NCBI GenBank assembly: GCA_003132865.1
Contig: PKYZ01000669.1
Span: 538-44,193 of the forward strand
DNA: 43,656 bases
Reading direction: 5' to 3'
DNA from: Bryobacterales bacterium
GTDB lineage: Bacteria > Acidobacteriota > Terriglobia > Bryobacterales > Bryobacteraceae
A model generated the notes under the pieces. That model searched no databases, was not told the DNA's origin, and worked only from the letters and a program-made list of their open reading frames with translations. Below are positions 1-7,876 of the stretch, one piece after another (position 1 is the stretch's first letter; the number at the start of each line of letters is the position of its first letter). Both the position numbers and the translations under genes were made by a program.

Positions 1-414
1 GGCTGCGCCACTTGGACCGGGCAATCCAATCCCTGGTGGGCCAGCCGGTCCTGCAATCGACGCGCCAGGAGGGCCTGCTGGACCAGTTATCGAAGCGCCC
101 GCGGGACCGGGAGGGCCAACCACTGACACGCCTGCGGGGCCCTGGGGGCCGATTACTGAAGTTCCTGCCGGTCCAGGCGCGCCAGTGAACGGCAGGCACT
201 TCAGGAGCCCCTGTCCGTTGATGGAGGTGAAGGCTTGGCCGAGGGGACATGTCAGCGGCTGGATGCTGATGACGCTCGTGGATTTCGAGGTTGAGACGGT
301 GACGGTGGTCGTGTTGACGTTGCTCTGGGCGGCGAGTGGGATGGCGAGAAATAACAGCACTCCTGTAGAAGCCAATCCCCTCATTTGGGGGAATAGACAA
401 GCGATTTTATTCAT
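1..414 (-). CDS. Collagen-like fibre protein with signal peptide (partial, C-terminus outside window)
   Basis: Only the first 138 codons are visible; the frame stays open to base 1. Residues 1-30 resemble a Sec signal peptide: Lys3 and Arg12, a hydrophobic stretch at about 14-27, and small residues before Gln30. A Thr/Ser-rich stretch follows, then a cysteine pair C56/C73 around a Gly-rich turn. From about residue 78 the protein is collagen-like. The Gly-X-Y triplets are grouped in 11-residue units of the form GPxGPAGxSxx (three triplets plus two residues), four or more times. Collagen-like repeats are known in phage fibres, where they trimerise; a leader in front of one is unusual. The ATG at 414 has no clear Shine-Dalgarno site. 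An in-frame ATG at 384 is an alternative that keeps the hydrophobic core. The gene is divergent from the 603 gene. Confidence 0.8.
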   Translation of the reverse strand, partial: MNKIACLFPQMRGLASTGVLLFLAIPLAAQSNVNTTTVTVSTSKSTSVISIQPLTCPLGQAFTSINGQGLLKCLPFTGAPGPAGTSVIGPQGPAGVSVVGPPGPAGASITGPAGPPGASIAGPAGPPGIGLPGPSGAA

Positions 415-432
415 GGCATTCTGTACTCGACA

Positions 433-587
433 TGCGGGAGCGAATCTCAAAAAGGAGAAGTGGAACACGAAGGACGTTTGATTCACGCAACGCTCCCGCA
501 AGCCTGCCGACCCCTTGCGGAAGCCATTGCGTGCCTCGTGGTGACTGCGGGTCGGCAGGTTCATAGCGCGACCCCTCGCAAGGGCGC
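433..587. promoter_or_regulatory. Densely structured divergent intergenic region with alternative helices
   Basis: This region lies between two divergent genes. Perfect inverted repeats seen directly are: TGCGGGAGCG at 433-442 with 491-500 (10 bp); CCGCAAG at 496-502 with 514-520 (7 bp, 11-nt loop); that loop, CCTGCCGACCC at 503-513, with 549-559 (11 bp); and 512-519 with 577-584 (8 bp). There is also a small hairpin at 573-584. The helices share bases, so several are mutually exclusive, and the second and third could form a pseudoknot. A leader RNA switch, small RNA or operator array are all possible. No convincing -35/-10 pair was found. Confidence 0.55.
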
Positions 588-602
588 AAAAGGATAGGGA
601 AA

Positions 603-1037
603 ATGAACATCAAGACGATTTTTCTGCTTAGTTTTATTGCTTTTGCTGGCAGCGTAAGTGCCGACAAACAATTGCATCAATTTAATCACTGCACTTACGC
701 TGGCGGTTCCGGGAACGTGCCTCACCTGTTCGATATTTCCGAGGTTTACTCGTGCGACGAAGGAAAGATCGAGATTGCCGGACAAACGAGACAGACAATC
801 GAATATGGCCACGTCTACTCCACCGAACTGGGAAGGCCAAGTCGTGAACAGCCGCACGTAGCAACTGATTACGATTACAAATCTAATAAGTGGTGCGCTA
901 CGCCCACGCCTTGGGATAAAAACCAAAAAGAGCGTTGCGGGGACAAGCCGACAACTTGCTGGGATGGAAAGCCGGCGACGTGGGACCCCAACTGGCGAGG
1001 GTACAGTTGCATAACTCCGGACCACAATGGAAAGTGA
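603..1037 (+). CDS. Exported cysteine-rich protein of unknown function
   Basis: The 144-residue product starts with a clear signal peptide: Lys4, a hydrophobic stretch at 6-17 and an SVSA cleavage site before Asp21. The mature part has six cysteines (30, 51, 98, 112, 119, 136) and many Trp, Pro and Lys residues towards the C-terminus, which fits a small disulfide-bonded periplasmic or secreted protein. The ATG has a good ribosome site, AAAGGATAGGG, a few bases upstream. It is the first gene of a plus-strand cassette that opposes the late operon, and it is preceded by the structured region at 433-587. I do not recognise the family. It could be a moron that changes the host envelope. Confidence 0.75.
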   Translation: MNIKTIFLLSFIAFAGSVSADKQLHQFNHCTYAGGSGNVPHLFDISEVYSCDEGKIEIAGQTRQTIEYGHVYSTELGRPSREQPHVATDYDYKSNKWCATPTPWDKNQKERCGDKPTTCWDGKPATWDPNWRGYSCITPDHNGK

Positions 1038-1043
1038 GTTCCC

Positions 1044-1128
1044 CGAGATTGATCTCGCCCCTCGCCATCCTCTTCGGAGGCGAGCGTGCAGGCGGCCACG
1101 GATCGAGGTTGCTCCTCGGTCAGCCGCC
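1044..1128 (+). promoter_or_regulatory. Three consecutive RNA hairpins between small genes
   Basis: Within the 108-nt gap after the exported protein there are three stems. The first is CGAGAT/ATCTCG at 1044-1057. The second is CTCGCC-A-TCC with GGA-GGCGAG at 1061-1084 (9 bp with one bulge, TCTTC loop). The third is a two-part stem, GGCGGC/GCCGCC (1091-1096, 1123-1128), enclosing an 8-bp stem (1101-1108 with 1114-1121, TTGCT loop, one G-T pair). No T-run follows any of them, so none is a classic terminator. They may stabilise or process the message, or form a small RNA. The ribosome site of the next gene follows directly. Confidence 0.5.
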
Positions 1129-1145
1129 AGAAGAAAGGAAGGAAG

Positions 1146-1397
1146 ATGCGCTACGCGTTTCCCGGATTGTCTAAGCACCAACGGAAGATTCTCGACCAGT
1201 TGGGCAGCGGCAATTCCAATCTCGCTAGTGTGTTCCCATCCAAGGAGGCTATCGCTGATCTTCTGAGGCGTGGATTGATTATCGAATTGGGCGCGGACAC
1301 TTTGGGTAAGGGCTGGAGCGCCGTTCGTGTCCCGGTGTACGAAATGCCAACGCCGGTTCACATAAAATGGTGCGAATGGTGCGCCAAGCAGGAATAA
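1146..1397 (+). CDS. Small basic protein, possibly winged-helix-like
   Basis: The 83-residue product starts at the ATG at 1146, chosen because AAAGGAAGGAAG lies directly upstream; an upstream in-frame ATG at 1086 falls inside the hairpin region and has no such site. The N-terminal half is helical and basic (LSKHQRKILDQL), followed by a predicted helix with LLRRG and a beta-rich segment. This order resembles a compact winged helix, but no family is recognised. It ends with CEWCAKQE, a CxxC pair. It is the second gene of the plus-strand cassette, 9 nt before the next start. Confidence 0.6.
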   Translation: MRYAFPGLSKHQRKILDQLGSGNSNLASVFPSKEAIADLLRRGLIIELGADTLGKGWSAVRVPVYEMPTPVHIKWCEWCAKQE

Positions 1398-1406
1398 GGA
1401 GAGAGG

Positions 1407-1574
1407 ATGCCAGTATTGATATTGCAGTCGTTCTGGGTCGTCATGATTACTCAAGTTAAGAACCCTGAAATTAGACTCTTTGCCGCTGTCATGCAGCCTG
1501 CGATTTGGCTGTACATATTCGCCGCCAACTGGAAGAGAGCAACCGCGCTCGATAAAGAATGGGAGGGCCGCTGA
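1407..1574 (+). CDS. Small membrane peptide
   Basis: A 55-residue ORF with a strong ribosome site, AAGGAGAGAGG, just before the ATG. Two hydrophobic stretches are seen, at about 2-14 and 24-41 (the second rich in Phe, Ala, Ile and Trp), followed by a charged C-terminus with Lys, Arg, Asp and Glu. A membrane location is likely. Size and shape would suit a holin-like or envelope-modifying peptide, but no lysis enzyme is nearby, so the role is open. Its stop is 1 nt before the next start, which suggests translational coupling. Confidence 0.55.
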   Translation: MPVLILQSFWVVMITQVKNPEIRLFAAVMQPAIWLYIFAANWKRATALDKEWEGR

Positions 1575-1575
1575 C

Positions 1576-1698
1576 ATGTCCTCTCTCATTCGTTGCCTCA
1601 TCGCCCTATTTCGCCCCGCTCCGTCGCGCTGTTGGGGCTGCGCCGCACCAGGGAGGATCGACAAGTGCCCGATTTGCGTCGCGCCCGGCACTAACTGA
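1576..1698 (+). CDS. 40-residue zinc-knuckle-like peptide
   Basis: A 40-residue ORF with GGGAGG 9 nt upstream of its ATG. The N-terminus is hydrophobic (SSLIRCLIALF), and the C-terminal half holds four cysteines at 19, 22, 31 and 34 in a CxxC-x8-CxxC layout typical of zinc-binding knuckles. It is the last gene of the plus-strand cassette and converges on the late operon, whose final stop is at 1766. The 67-nt gap between them shows no obvious terminator hairpin. Being so short, it could be a chance ORF, but position, ribosome site and the cysteine pattern support it. Confidence 0.5.
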   Translation: MSSLIRCLIALFRPAPSRCWGCAAPGRIDKCPICVAPGTN

Positions 1699-1765
1699 TT
1701 GTGAAATAAAGGGTTCCTTGCTAAACAGCCCCCAAATCGCCACTTTCGCGCCCGCCGCATAGGCA

Positions 1766-2098
1766 TTAATAAAACACCAAAGATCCTTTCGGAATCTCGA
1801 AGCCAGGACGCAGGCACTTCAACTTTCCATCCACCCGCGCTTTAAGTTCGTGGCTTTTGCAGCGCGGACCGGCCAAACATTCCGGGGTTCCCCACATATC
1901 GCACGGATTGAGATCATACGTATGATGACTGAGTGCATAGCCGTATTCCCAAGGCGCGGTAACTTTCCATGCATCAACTGCCTCATTGGATGAGGATAAG
2001 TTGTTGTACCAACCGGTTCTTTCGTCCAGCAAATGGTCTTGCGGCTGTTGCGGTTGCCAATAAAGAGATAGGAGCACAAACAGAAAGGCGTAGCTCAT
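1766..2098 (-). CDS. Small protein with hydrophobic N-terminus and four cysteines
   Basis: The 110-residue product starts at the ATG whose bases overlap the TGA of the 1252-residue gene upstream (ATGA), indicating translational coupling; longer in-frame starts lie inside that gene. Residues 4-13 are hydrophobic and could form a weak signal peptide or membrane anchor, though the n-region lacks a basic residue. The remainder is rich in Trp and Tyr with cysteines at 66, 74, 80 and 95. It is the last gene of the minus-strand run before the opposing plus cassette. No family recognised. Confidence 0.65.
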   Translation of the reverse strand: MSYAFLFVLLSLYWQPQQPQDHLLDERTGWYNNLSSSNEAVDAWKVTAPWEYGYALSHHTYDLNPCDMWGTPECLAGPRCKSHELKARVDGKLKCLRPGFEIPKGSLVFY

Positions 2099-5000
2099 TG
2101 TATTTGTGCCATCGTTTGAATATCGCTCGTGGCAATCGGGGTCAATGCGCTGTTGAGGTAGATCAGCCTGTACTGGACGGGAGCGATGTGTAAGTCCACT
2201 GGAATGGTCCCAGTGCCAGTCCCGATACTCACCGAGTTTATCTGCCCCTGTCCGGTCGGTGCGTTCATCGGAAACGGCGTGTAGGCATATTGAACGACAA
2301 TAGAGGCGGCGTTCGTCACATCCGCGAGCCGTGCCGAGATCACAGGCGCACTCCACTCAGCCGTCGGGTTGCTCGCCGGGAACCTCAGATGCACCGTGCA
2401 GCCGGGGGCGCAGGTGATCGACTGCGGTGAGGTCGTGTAGGCGATGCTCGAAACCACGCAATCGAGATAGGTGCAATAGTCCTGGATGAAGGCCACACCG
2501 GAAGTGACGTAGGCCGCAACCGGGATAGTCATCGTGGTGGTCGCGTTCCAGAAGCTCTGGCAGATCACGTAGTTCCCACCCGCATCCCCACGCGCCGCGC
2601 ACTCGAACCCGATGCCGATATCTGGCGAGTTAAGAGAGGGCTTGAAGATCCAACTCGCCTTGGCTTCGGCTTGAAGGTTGGCGAGTCCAATGGCCCACCA
2701 GTCTTGTACCCACTCACCGATCGCTCCATTGCCGATGCTGCCGGTGTAAGGGCCGAACTGTTCCGCGTTATTCGGAAAATCCGTCCAGTTGTTGTATTTG
2801 CTGTTCGCGCTGGATGCGGCAGTGGAGAAAGCTCCGGCCCCGACGCCGGATGCGGTTCCGGTAGTCCCCCAGTTGAAGTATTGAGGATCGAACCCTATGA
2901 CAGGGTAACTGCGGATGCCCGCCATGCGTAGGATTACAGCTTCGTTGACCGCCGCGTAGTGATAGACAGCGCCAGGGCTAGCGCCCATGTCGGATAAGCC
3001 GCGATGTGCCCAATTATCGGGTGTGATGGTGGCTGTGCCAGATGTCGAAGTGCCGACTGGAATCAGAAAGAAGGCCGCTTGGAGATTGTTCGTACAGGGT
3101 GAATCACTAGCGTTGGTGAGCGGGTAATAGTAGGTGCCTGAGGCATCCCAGGCCGTGCCAGTTCCCGATATCGTGAAGGTCATGCCACGATGGGTAGCGA
3201 TTACGCATCCATTTGCCGAATCGTCCATGCCCCATCTTTGACTGGTAGGACTGGAAAGAGACTGGATAATCAGACCGGAATAGTGGTCGCCGTTCTGAAA
3301 AGTTATAGTGCCCGCTGACGTGGAGGTGCTGACTATCACCGTACCGCGGTAGACGGTCAGTGTAGTTGAGGTTGGAGAACTGATTATTTTGTAATTCCCG
3401 TTGTCCCCGCTGGTGCTCATCACCGACAACGCAACGCGGGTAGTATTGGGAAGCGTGTTGCGAATTGAGTGATCGGCGCTGCACGTAATCGTGTTGCCGG
3501 TGAATGATGTGACGGTGCAGGGGTAGCCCGCAAACGTATAGAAAGCCGAGAGCGCCGGGGTGTTCGGCATCAGGGAGGGTTTGCCGTCCTGGAACGAGGG
3601 AACGAAAAGTCTCTGAAAATTATCGCCGATATCTCCGGGAAGTGTGTATAGCGCCTCGGCTGATGGCTTGTAAAGCGTAACCGTGCTGCTCTCGTTGATG
3701 TACTGGTCAGTGTTGTCCGCCATGTTCGGATTGCCACCAGTGCTGAGGGTGGCGAGCGGGCTAGTGAGTGCCGGATTGGTCCAGGTGCCGATGGGCCGAT
3801 TGCCTGTTACGCCAGAGCCCGTCATTTGATTCATCACTTGAGCGAAGGCGTTATAACGAGTGAAGTCAGTAGCACTCCCACCGCCTGGTGGAGTGTGGCA
3901 GCCATGGGCTAGCGGTTCGATGGTCAGGCCAGGGTCAGTGCTGTTGTTATAGGTTCCAGACGCCGCCGTGCTCGGGAAGCTGAATTGGGTGCTGCTGATG
4001 TTCGTCGCCGTGTAATACCCAGGCGTTGTGGGGCAAGCTGGAGTATTCAGCCCAGCGGTGGTTGCTCCCGTGATAGCAAATCCCAATGCGCTCATTGACC
4101 AACCGGGCCACGTCACAGTGCAGGTGGTGGTTCCGTTGCAGACGATGTTCGTTACGCCAGAGGTGAACGAGATCGGATTCGGAAAATAGGCACTCGTTCC
4201 CCATGTGGTCGAGAACTCATCGTAGCGCGAGGTGTAGACGTAGGAGCCAAAGCACTTGTTCGTGAGCGTTGGGGTGCAGGTATTTGCGTTTGCGAGCGTC
4301 TGCATGAGAATCGTTAGCGGTGGAATAGACCAAGTTCCAGCACCTTGAACTGATGGCCCGCGCGTCGTGTTATACATCTCGGTATCGCCGCGCCACCAGC
4401 TATCCATGATGCCATGCAGATAGGAATTGCAGCCTTGCGCCGTAGCCTGCTGAGCCGTTGTGTAGGCTCCTTGCGCGGTGGTCCAGGTTCCTTGGGCGAT
4501 GCTGGCAGGGAGCGAGTACTCCAGCTCAAACTCCAACGTGTTGTAGCCCGCCGCATTGTAATCCGCGCACCAGTTTGGATAAGTGTTGAAGGTTTGAGCA
4601 TTGAAGAAGATCGAGGCGTGCCAGAAGGATGCGGTGGGGGAGTACGTACCGAGGATGCCACCACCCCGGCTGAGGTGTGCGATAGCGTTTGAGGCGTGGA
4701 TGAATGCCCAGACGAATCGAGTCGGCCCAGTCTCGTAAGTGCAGACCGACCCAACAGTCCCGGCAGCAGTGGCCGAAGACGCACTGGCCGTCCCCGCCGA
4801 ATGCCAGATGTTATAGCCAACATTGCAGCCCGAGCCACCTGTGATATAGAGAACGTCCCCCGCAAAGGCTGGCTGGAACGTGGCCGGAGAGTTTGGAAGG
4901 AGAGTAGTGGAATTACCGGAGATATGAAACGTACCGGGGATGCTTTCCGGCATGATTGCGATCTGGACTGAGTTCGGCGCGGCCCCCACCGCTGTTACAA

Positions 5001-5853
5001 GGCCGGTCGTCTGGTTGACTGTGGCGACGGCGGAATTGAGAGAAAAGAATTGATAGTTTGGAGTCGAGACGGTCGAGCCGTCTCCATTGTATGTGGTAGC
5101 GCTGAGTGTGTAAGTTCCGACTGGCTGAAGGAATATTTCGTGAGCGCTAGCTACAGTAGCAACAGCAACCCCAGATCCGTTCTGGAAGGTGATAGCTTGC
5201 TGCCAGCCAAATACATGGCTCTCACCACCGACCCCGAGCGCTCCCTCGATACGTATCAGGTGGCTGCCGTCGTAGTAGTTACGAGTGTCGATGGTCTCGG
5301 TTCCGCTGCAAGGGGTTGCGCCGCAAGCACCGTCCGAGATAACATTCTGCCCATCGATAAACACGTTGGTCGTGTAAGCCATGTAGGTTGGGAGGGTGCC
5401 AGATGGGACGACGGTGAATGAGATCGTCCCCGAACAGTTCGTTGTGCAGGCCGGCGTTACGGTGACGTTCCCGTTGTAACTGGCACTCCCGTTTGAAAGC
5501 GTGCTGGTATTGGCAAGGGTGAAGGCGACTGCTGCACTGGTGGCTATCGTAGCGCCCGTAGCATCGTAGGCGACCGCGACGACCGAGTGCCCTCCGTTCG
5601 CATCATCGAAGATATTCTGGTGGAGGGTGTAATTGGTCGCCGCGTAGGCCATCCCGAGCGGCATGGGATCGCTGTCCACGAAGTAGCCGATTCCGAAGAG
5701 AGATGGACACGTCGTTTGGCTTGTTGCAAAAGTGAAACTCCGAGATTGCGAAGTTCCACTGATCGTTTGGCTCGCGGTTGGTGATGTGATAGCGATCGAA
5801 CAGGCCGCATGAAGCGATGCGGCGCAGGCGAGGGCAAGGAGTAGTTTTCTCAT
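2095..5853 (-). CDS. Large exported multidomain protein: Ig-like domains plus possible glycoside hydrolase-like core
   Basis: The 1252-residue product begins with a signal peptide (Arg2, Lys3, hydrophobic 4-15, cleavage near SLHA-A). Residues 20-115 and 120-230 look like beta-sandwich domains with cysteine pairs such as C136/C140 and C177/C182. Residues of about 240-305 resemble a bacterial Ig-like (BIG2) domain, with the typical TVNQTTGLVTAVG segment. From about 400 to 1100 the sequence is rich in Trp, Tyr and Asp, with alternating segments that recall a TIM-barrel glycosidase (for example NWCADYNAAGYNTLEFE and SRYDEF), interrupted by small beta modules. Catalytic residues cannot be assigned by eye. 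It may be a fibre or exported enzyme acting on surface glycans. It starts in an ATGA overlap with the preceding beta-helix gene. Confidence 0.65.
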   Translation of the reverse strand: MRKLLLALACAASLHAACSIAITSPTASQTISGTSQSRSFTFATSQTTCPSLFGIGYFVDSDPMPLGMAYAATNYTLHQNIFDDANGGHSVVAVAYDATGATIATSAAVAFTLANTSTLSNGSASYNGNVTVTPACTTNCSGTISFTVVPSGTLPTYMAYTTNVFIDGQNVISDGACGATPCSGTETIDTRNYYDGSHLIRIEGALGVGGESHVFGWQQAITFQNGSGVAVATVASAHEIFLQPVGTYTLSATTYNGDGSTVSTPNYQFFSLNSAVATVNQTTGLVTAVGAAPNSVQIAIMPESIPGTFHISGNSTTLLPNSPATFQPAFAGDVLYITGGSGCNVGYNIWHSAGTASASSATAAGTVGSVCTYETGPTRFVWAFIHASNAIAHLSRGGGILGTYSPTASFWHASIFFNAQTFNTYPNWCADYNAAGYNTLEFELEYSLPASIAQGTWTTAQGAYTTAQQATAQGCNSYLHGIMDSWWRGDTEMYNTTRGPSVQGAGTWSIPPLTILMQTLANANTCTPTLTNKCFGSYVYTSRYDEFSTTWGTSAYFPNPISFTSGVTNIVCNGTTTCTVTWPGWSMSALGFAITGATTAGLNTPACPTTPGYYTATNISSTQFSFPSTAASGTYNNSTDPGLTIEPLAHGCHTPPGGGSATDFTRYNAFAQVMNQMTGSGVTGNRPIGTWTNPALTSPLATLSTGGNPNMADNTDQYINESSTVTLYKPSAEALYTLPGDIGDNFQRLFVPSFQDGKPSLMPNTPALSAFYTFAGYPCTVTSFTGNTITCSADHSIRNTLPNTTRVALSVMSTSGDNGNYKIISSPTSTTLTVYRGTVIVSTSTSAGTITFQNGDHYSGLIIQSLSSPTSQRWGMDDSANGCVIATHRGMTFTISGTGTAWDASGTYYYPLTNASDSPCTNNLQAAFFLIPVGTSTSGTATITPDNWAHRGLSDMGASPGAVYHYAAVNEAVILRMAGIRSYPVIGFDPQYFNWGTTGTASGVGAGAFSTAASSANSKYNNWTDFPNNAEQFGPYTGSIGNGAIGEWVQDWWAIGLANLQAEAKASWIFKPSLNSPDIGIGFECAARGDAGGNYVICQSFWNATTTMTIPVAAYVTSGVAFIQDYCTYLDCVVSSIAYTTSPQSITCAPGCTVHLRFPASNPTAEWSAPVISARLADVTNAASIVVQYAYTPFPMNAPTGQGQINSVSIGTGTGTIPVDLHIAPVQYRLIYLNSALTPIATSDIQTMAQIQ

Positions 5854-7868
5854 TGGATTGGGTATCCTACCGCTCCGGCGGTGGCAGCAAGATGCTGGAA
5901 CGCGCCCATATCGACAGCGCTCGTCTGGGTCAGACCGGGAAGATTGAGTGGTGATCCAGCACCACGGCAGGCCGCGCCGCCGCCCGCCAGATTGTTGAGC
6001 GTGAAGTCGCCCGAGCCGGGATTGTTCAGCACTTGGGCCGTGGCCGCCACGTCAAACTTATTCACGTAGGGTGACCCGCCATCGACGGCGTTCACTGTGG
6101 TGTCGTCCAAGTTGTGGCGGTTGCCAGAAGCATTGGAGTAGTAGCAGTTACCGTCCCACATCCAGTTGGCGGCGAAAGCGGACTGCGTAGCGTCTGAGCC
6201 CCAAGCGGTCATGTTGGAGATTACGTTGTTCTTGTACAACGAGGCTCGGAGCCCATCCTGAAGGTGCGCGAAGTCGGTGCAAGCATACCCGGTGTTCTGA
6301 GTGATCGTTTGCTGATTGCCGTTCGTTACGATTATGCAATGCCCAGTGATATTCGATAACACGTTTCCCGTAAACACCACGTTGGCCGTTCCGAAAAGAA
6401 TGCCGTAGCCGCTCGTGAAATCGTGGATGTAGTTGTAAGTTATGGTGGAGGCCCCACCCGGATTGATCGCTGGGTTTCCGGAGCCGCCGTTGAAAGACGT
6501 GACTTCGCTGTATGCCAGCAGGCCTAAGGAATTTAGTTGGATAGCTCCAGAAGTGCTTTTACAGTTGGTTGATTTCAGATTGTAAAAGACTACATAAAAA
6601 CCCGTGCCGTGCAGTGACTGAGAGCCAGTAAGCGAGTTACAGTCCAAAATAAAGTTGTCCACTTCCCACCCGTTGCCAGTCATGGCTAAAATGTCAATAT
6701 TGGGGTTGGTTGTCGCCTGGATGGTCGGACACGCAGGGGACGCGGCAGAGCACGCCTGGGCGATATCCCCTCGCGTGGTGTGGTAGCCGATTAGTTTGCT
6801 GAGCGGGACGGTGTTGGAGGGGGTGACTGATTGGTTGCAGGTTATTGTGGCTGTCGGCGCGTAAGGGGTGGCGTTGTACTGAACGAAGATTTTGTTGCTG
6901 CCAATCGCCGCCTGAGCCGCGCAAGCTCCAGCCACCGTGGCTAACGCTCCGCCGATGTTCATCGTGGCTAGAGTCACGACAGCTCCTGGAGAACGGTCAA
7001 GGGTGATAGTGGTCGCGGAGGCATAGGTCGCCACATAGCAATTGCTGGTGGTCACCGTGCCGCCCGTGCCGCCCGCGAGATAGATGCAATTGCCGGTGAT
7101 ATCGGCGGTAAATGCCGCCGTCGCCGAAGTCGCCGTGAATCCGCCCGTCGTGGTGGTAGTGAGATCCGTGGTCGAAATGTTGTTCGTCGCGTTGCCGCAA
7201 TTCGTGCAGGACGTTGCGTTCTTGTTGTTGTTCTGCGAGTAATCCACGCCGGGGTAGAACGAAAACGTTCCGTTCGCGCTGGAGATGACCGCTGGTGAAT
7301 GATCGAGAACCGCAGCGCCGGAAGAGATAGAAAGGATCTGATACCAACCGAGGTTGAACAGGAGAGTTGCATACCCCGTGATCGGAGACGAGCAGCCGGT
7401 TGAGGTGAAGGTTAGAGCAGGGGGAGCGGTGTAATCGGTGCCGCCTGAATTCGTCAGCGTGTACCCGGTTACCACGCCGCCCGCTACTGTCAAAGTTGCC
7501 GTTGCTGTCGTGCCGCTGCCTGCCGCGATGGCCACCGTGGGCGACGTGCAACTCCCGACCCCATTGCCTACGATAGTGATTGATCCAACCGGAGACCCTG
7601 AGACCGTCAGCCATTTGAAGGCATCGCCAGACACGAAGGAACCGCGAGTCGCGCTGGTGACCTTTGTGTTTAATGTGCCGTCCACGGTGAGATCCGACGC
7701 GGCAGATACCGTGGGAGTTCCGGTGCCGGCCACGAAGCCTCCGCTGGAAACGTCAGACCCTGGTTGCCTCACCTCCCAAACCGTGTTCGCCGGGATCGCC
7801 GCACTGAGGTCAACCTGCGAGAAAACCAGAAGCCAGATGGCGAGCGAAACTTTGATTGCGTTTTTCAT
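5850..7868 (-). CDS. Right-handed beta-helix fibre protein with signal peptide
   Basis: The 672-residue product starts at the ATG at 7868, which follows AGGAGCC; the longer in-frame start overlaps the previous gene and has no site. Residues 1-24 form a signal peptide (Lys2, Lys6, long hydrophobic stretch, DLSAA end). The following VWEVRQPGSD and later GVDYSQ segments match a module common at the start of phage and viral-metagenome beta-helix proteins. From about residue 400 onwards, short repeats with Asn, Ile, Gly and Thr (such as ITYNYIHDF and VVFTGNVLSNI) show a parallel beta-helix, the fold of tailspikes and polysaccharide lyases. Receptor binding or glycan cleavage is plausible. The leader implies export. 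Confidence 0.75.
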   Translation of the reverse strand: MKNAIKVSLAIWLLVFSQVDLSAAIPANTVWEVRQPGSDVSSGGFVAGTGTPTVSAASDLTVDGTLNTKVTSATRGSFVSGDAFKWLTVSGSPVGSITIVGNGVGSCTSPTVAIAAGSGTTATATLTVAGGVVTGYTLTNSGGTDYTAPPALTFTSTGCSSPITGYATLLFNLGWYQILSISSGAAVLDHSPAVISSANGTFSFYPGVDYSQNNNKNATSCTNCGNATNNISTTDLTTTTTGGFTATSATAAFTADITGNCIYLAGGTGGTVTTSNCYVATYASATTITLDRSPGAVVTLATMNIGGALATVAGACAAQAAIGSNKIFVQYNATPYAPTATITCNQSVTPSNTVPLSKLIGYHTTRGDIAQACSAASPACPTIQATTNPNIDILAMTGNGWEVDNFILDCNSLTGSQSLHGTGFYVVFYNLKSTNCKSTSGAIQLNSLGLLAYSEVTSFNGGSGNPAINPGGASTITYNYIHDFTSGYGILFGTANVVFTGNVLSNITGHCIIVTNGNQQTITQNTGYACTDFAHLQDGLRASLYKNNVISNMTAWGSDATQSAFAANWMWDGNCYYSNASGNRHNLDDTTVNAVDGGSPYVNKFDVAATAQVLNNPGSGDFTLNNLAGGGAACRGAGSPLNLPGLTQTSAVDMGAFQHLAATAGAVGYPIQ

Positions 7869-7876
7869 GATGGCTC

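Noticed and set aside
1699..1765. Terminator between converging plus cassette and late operon
   Set aside because: No stem longer than a few bases followed by T-run was found on either strand.
561..1817. 418-codon open frame on the minus strand across the plus-strand cassette
   Set aside because: Its product has no recognisable composition, and four consecutive plus-strand genes with good ribosome sites, a leader and a zinc knuckle occupy the same DNA.
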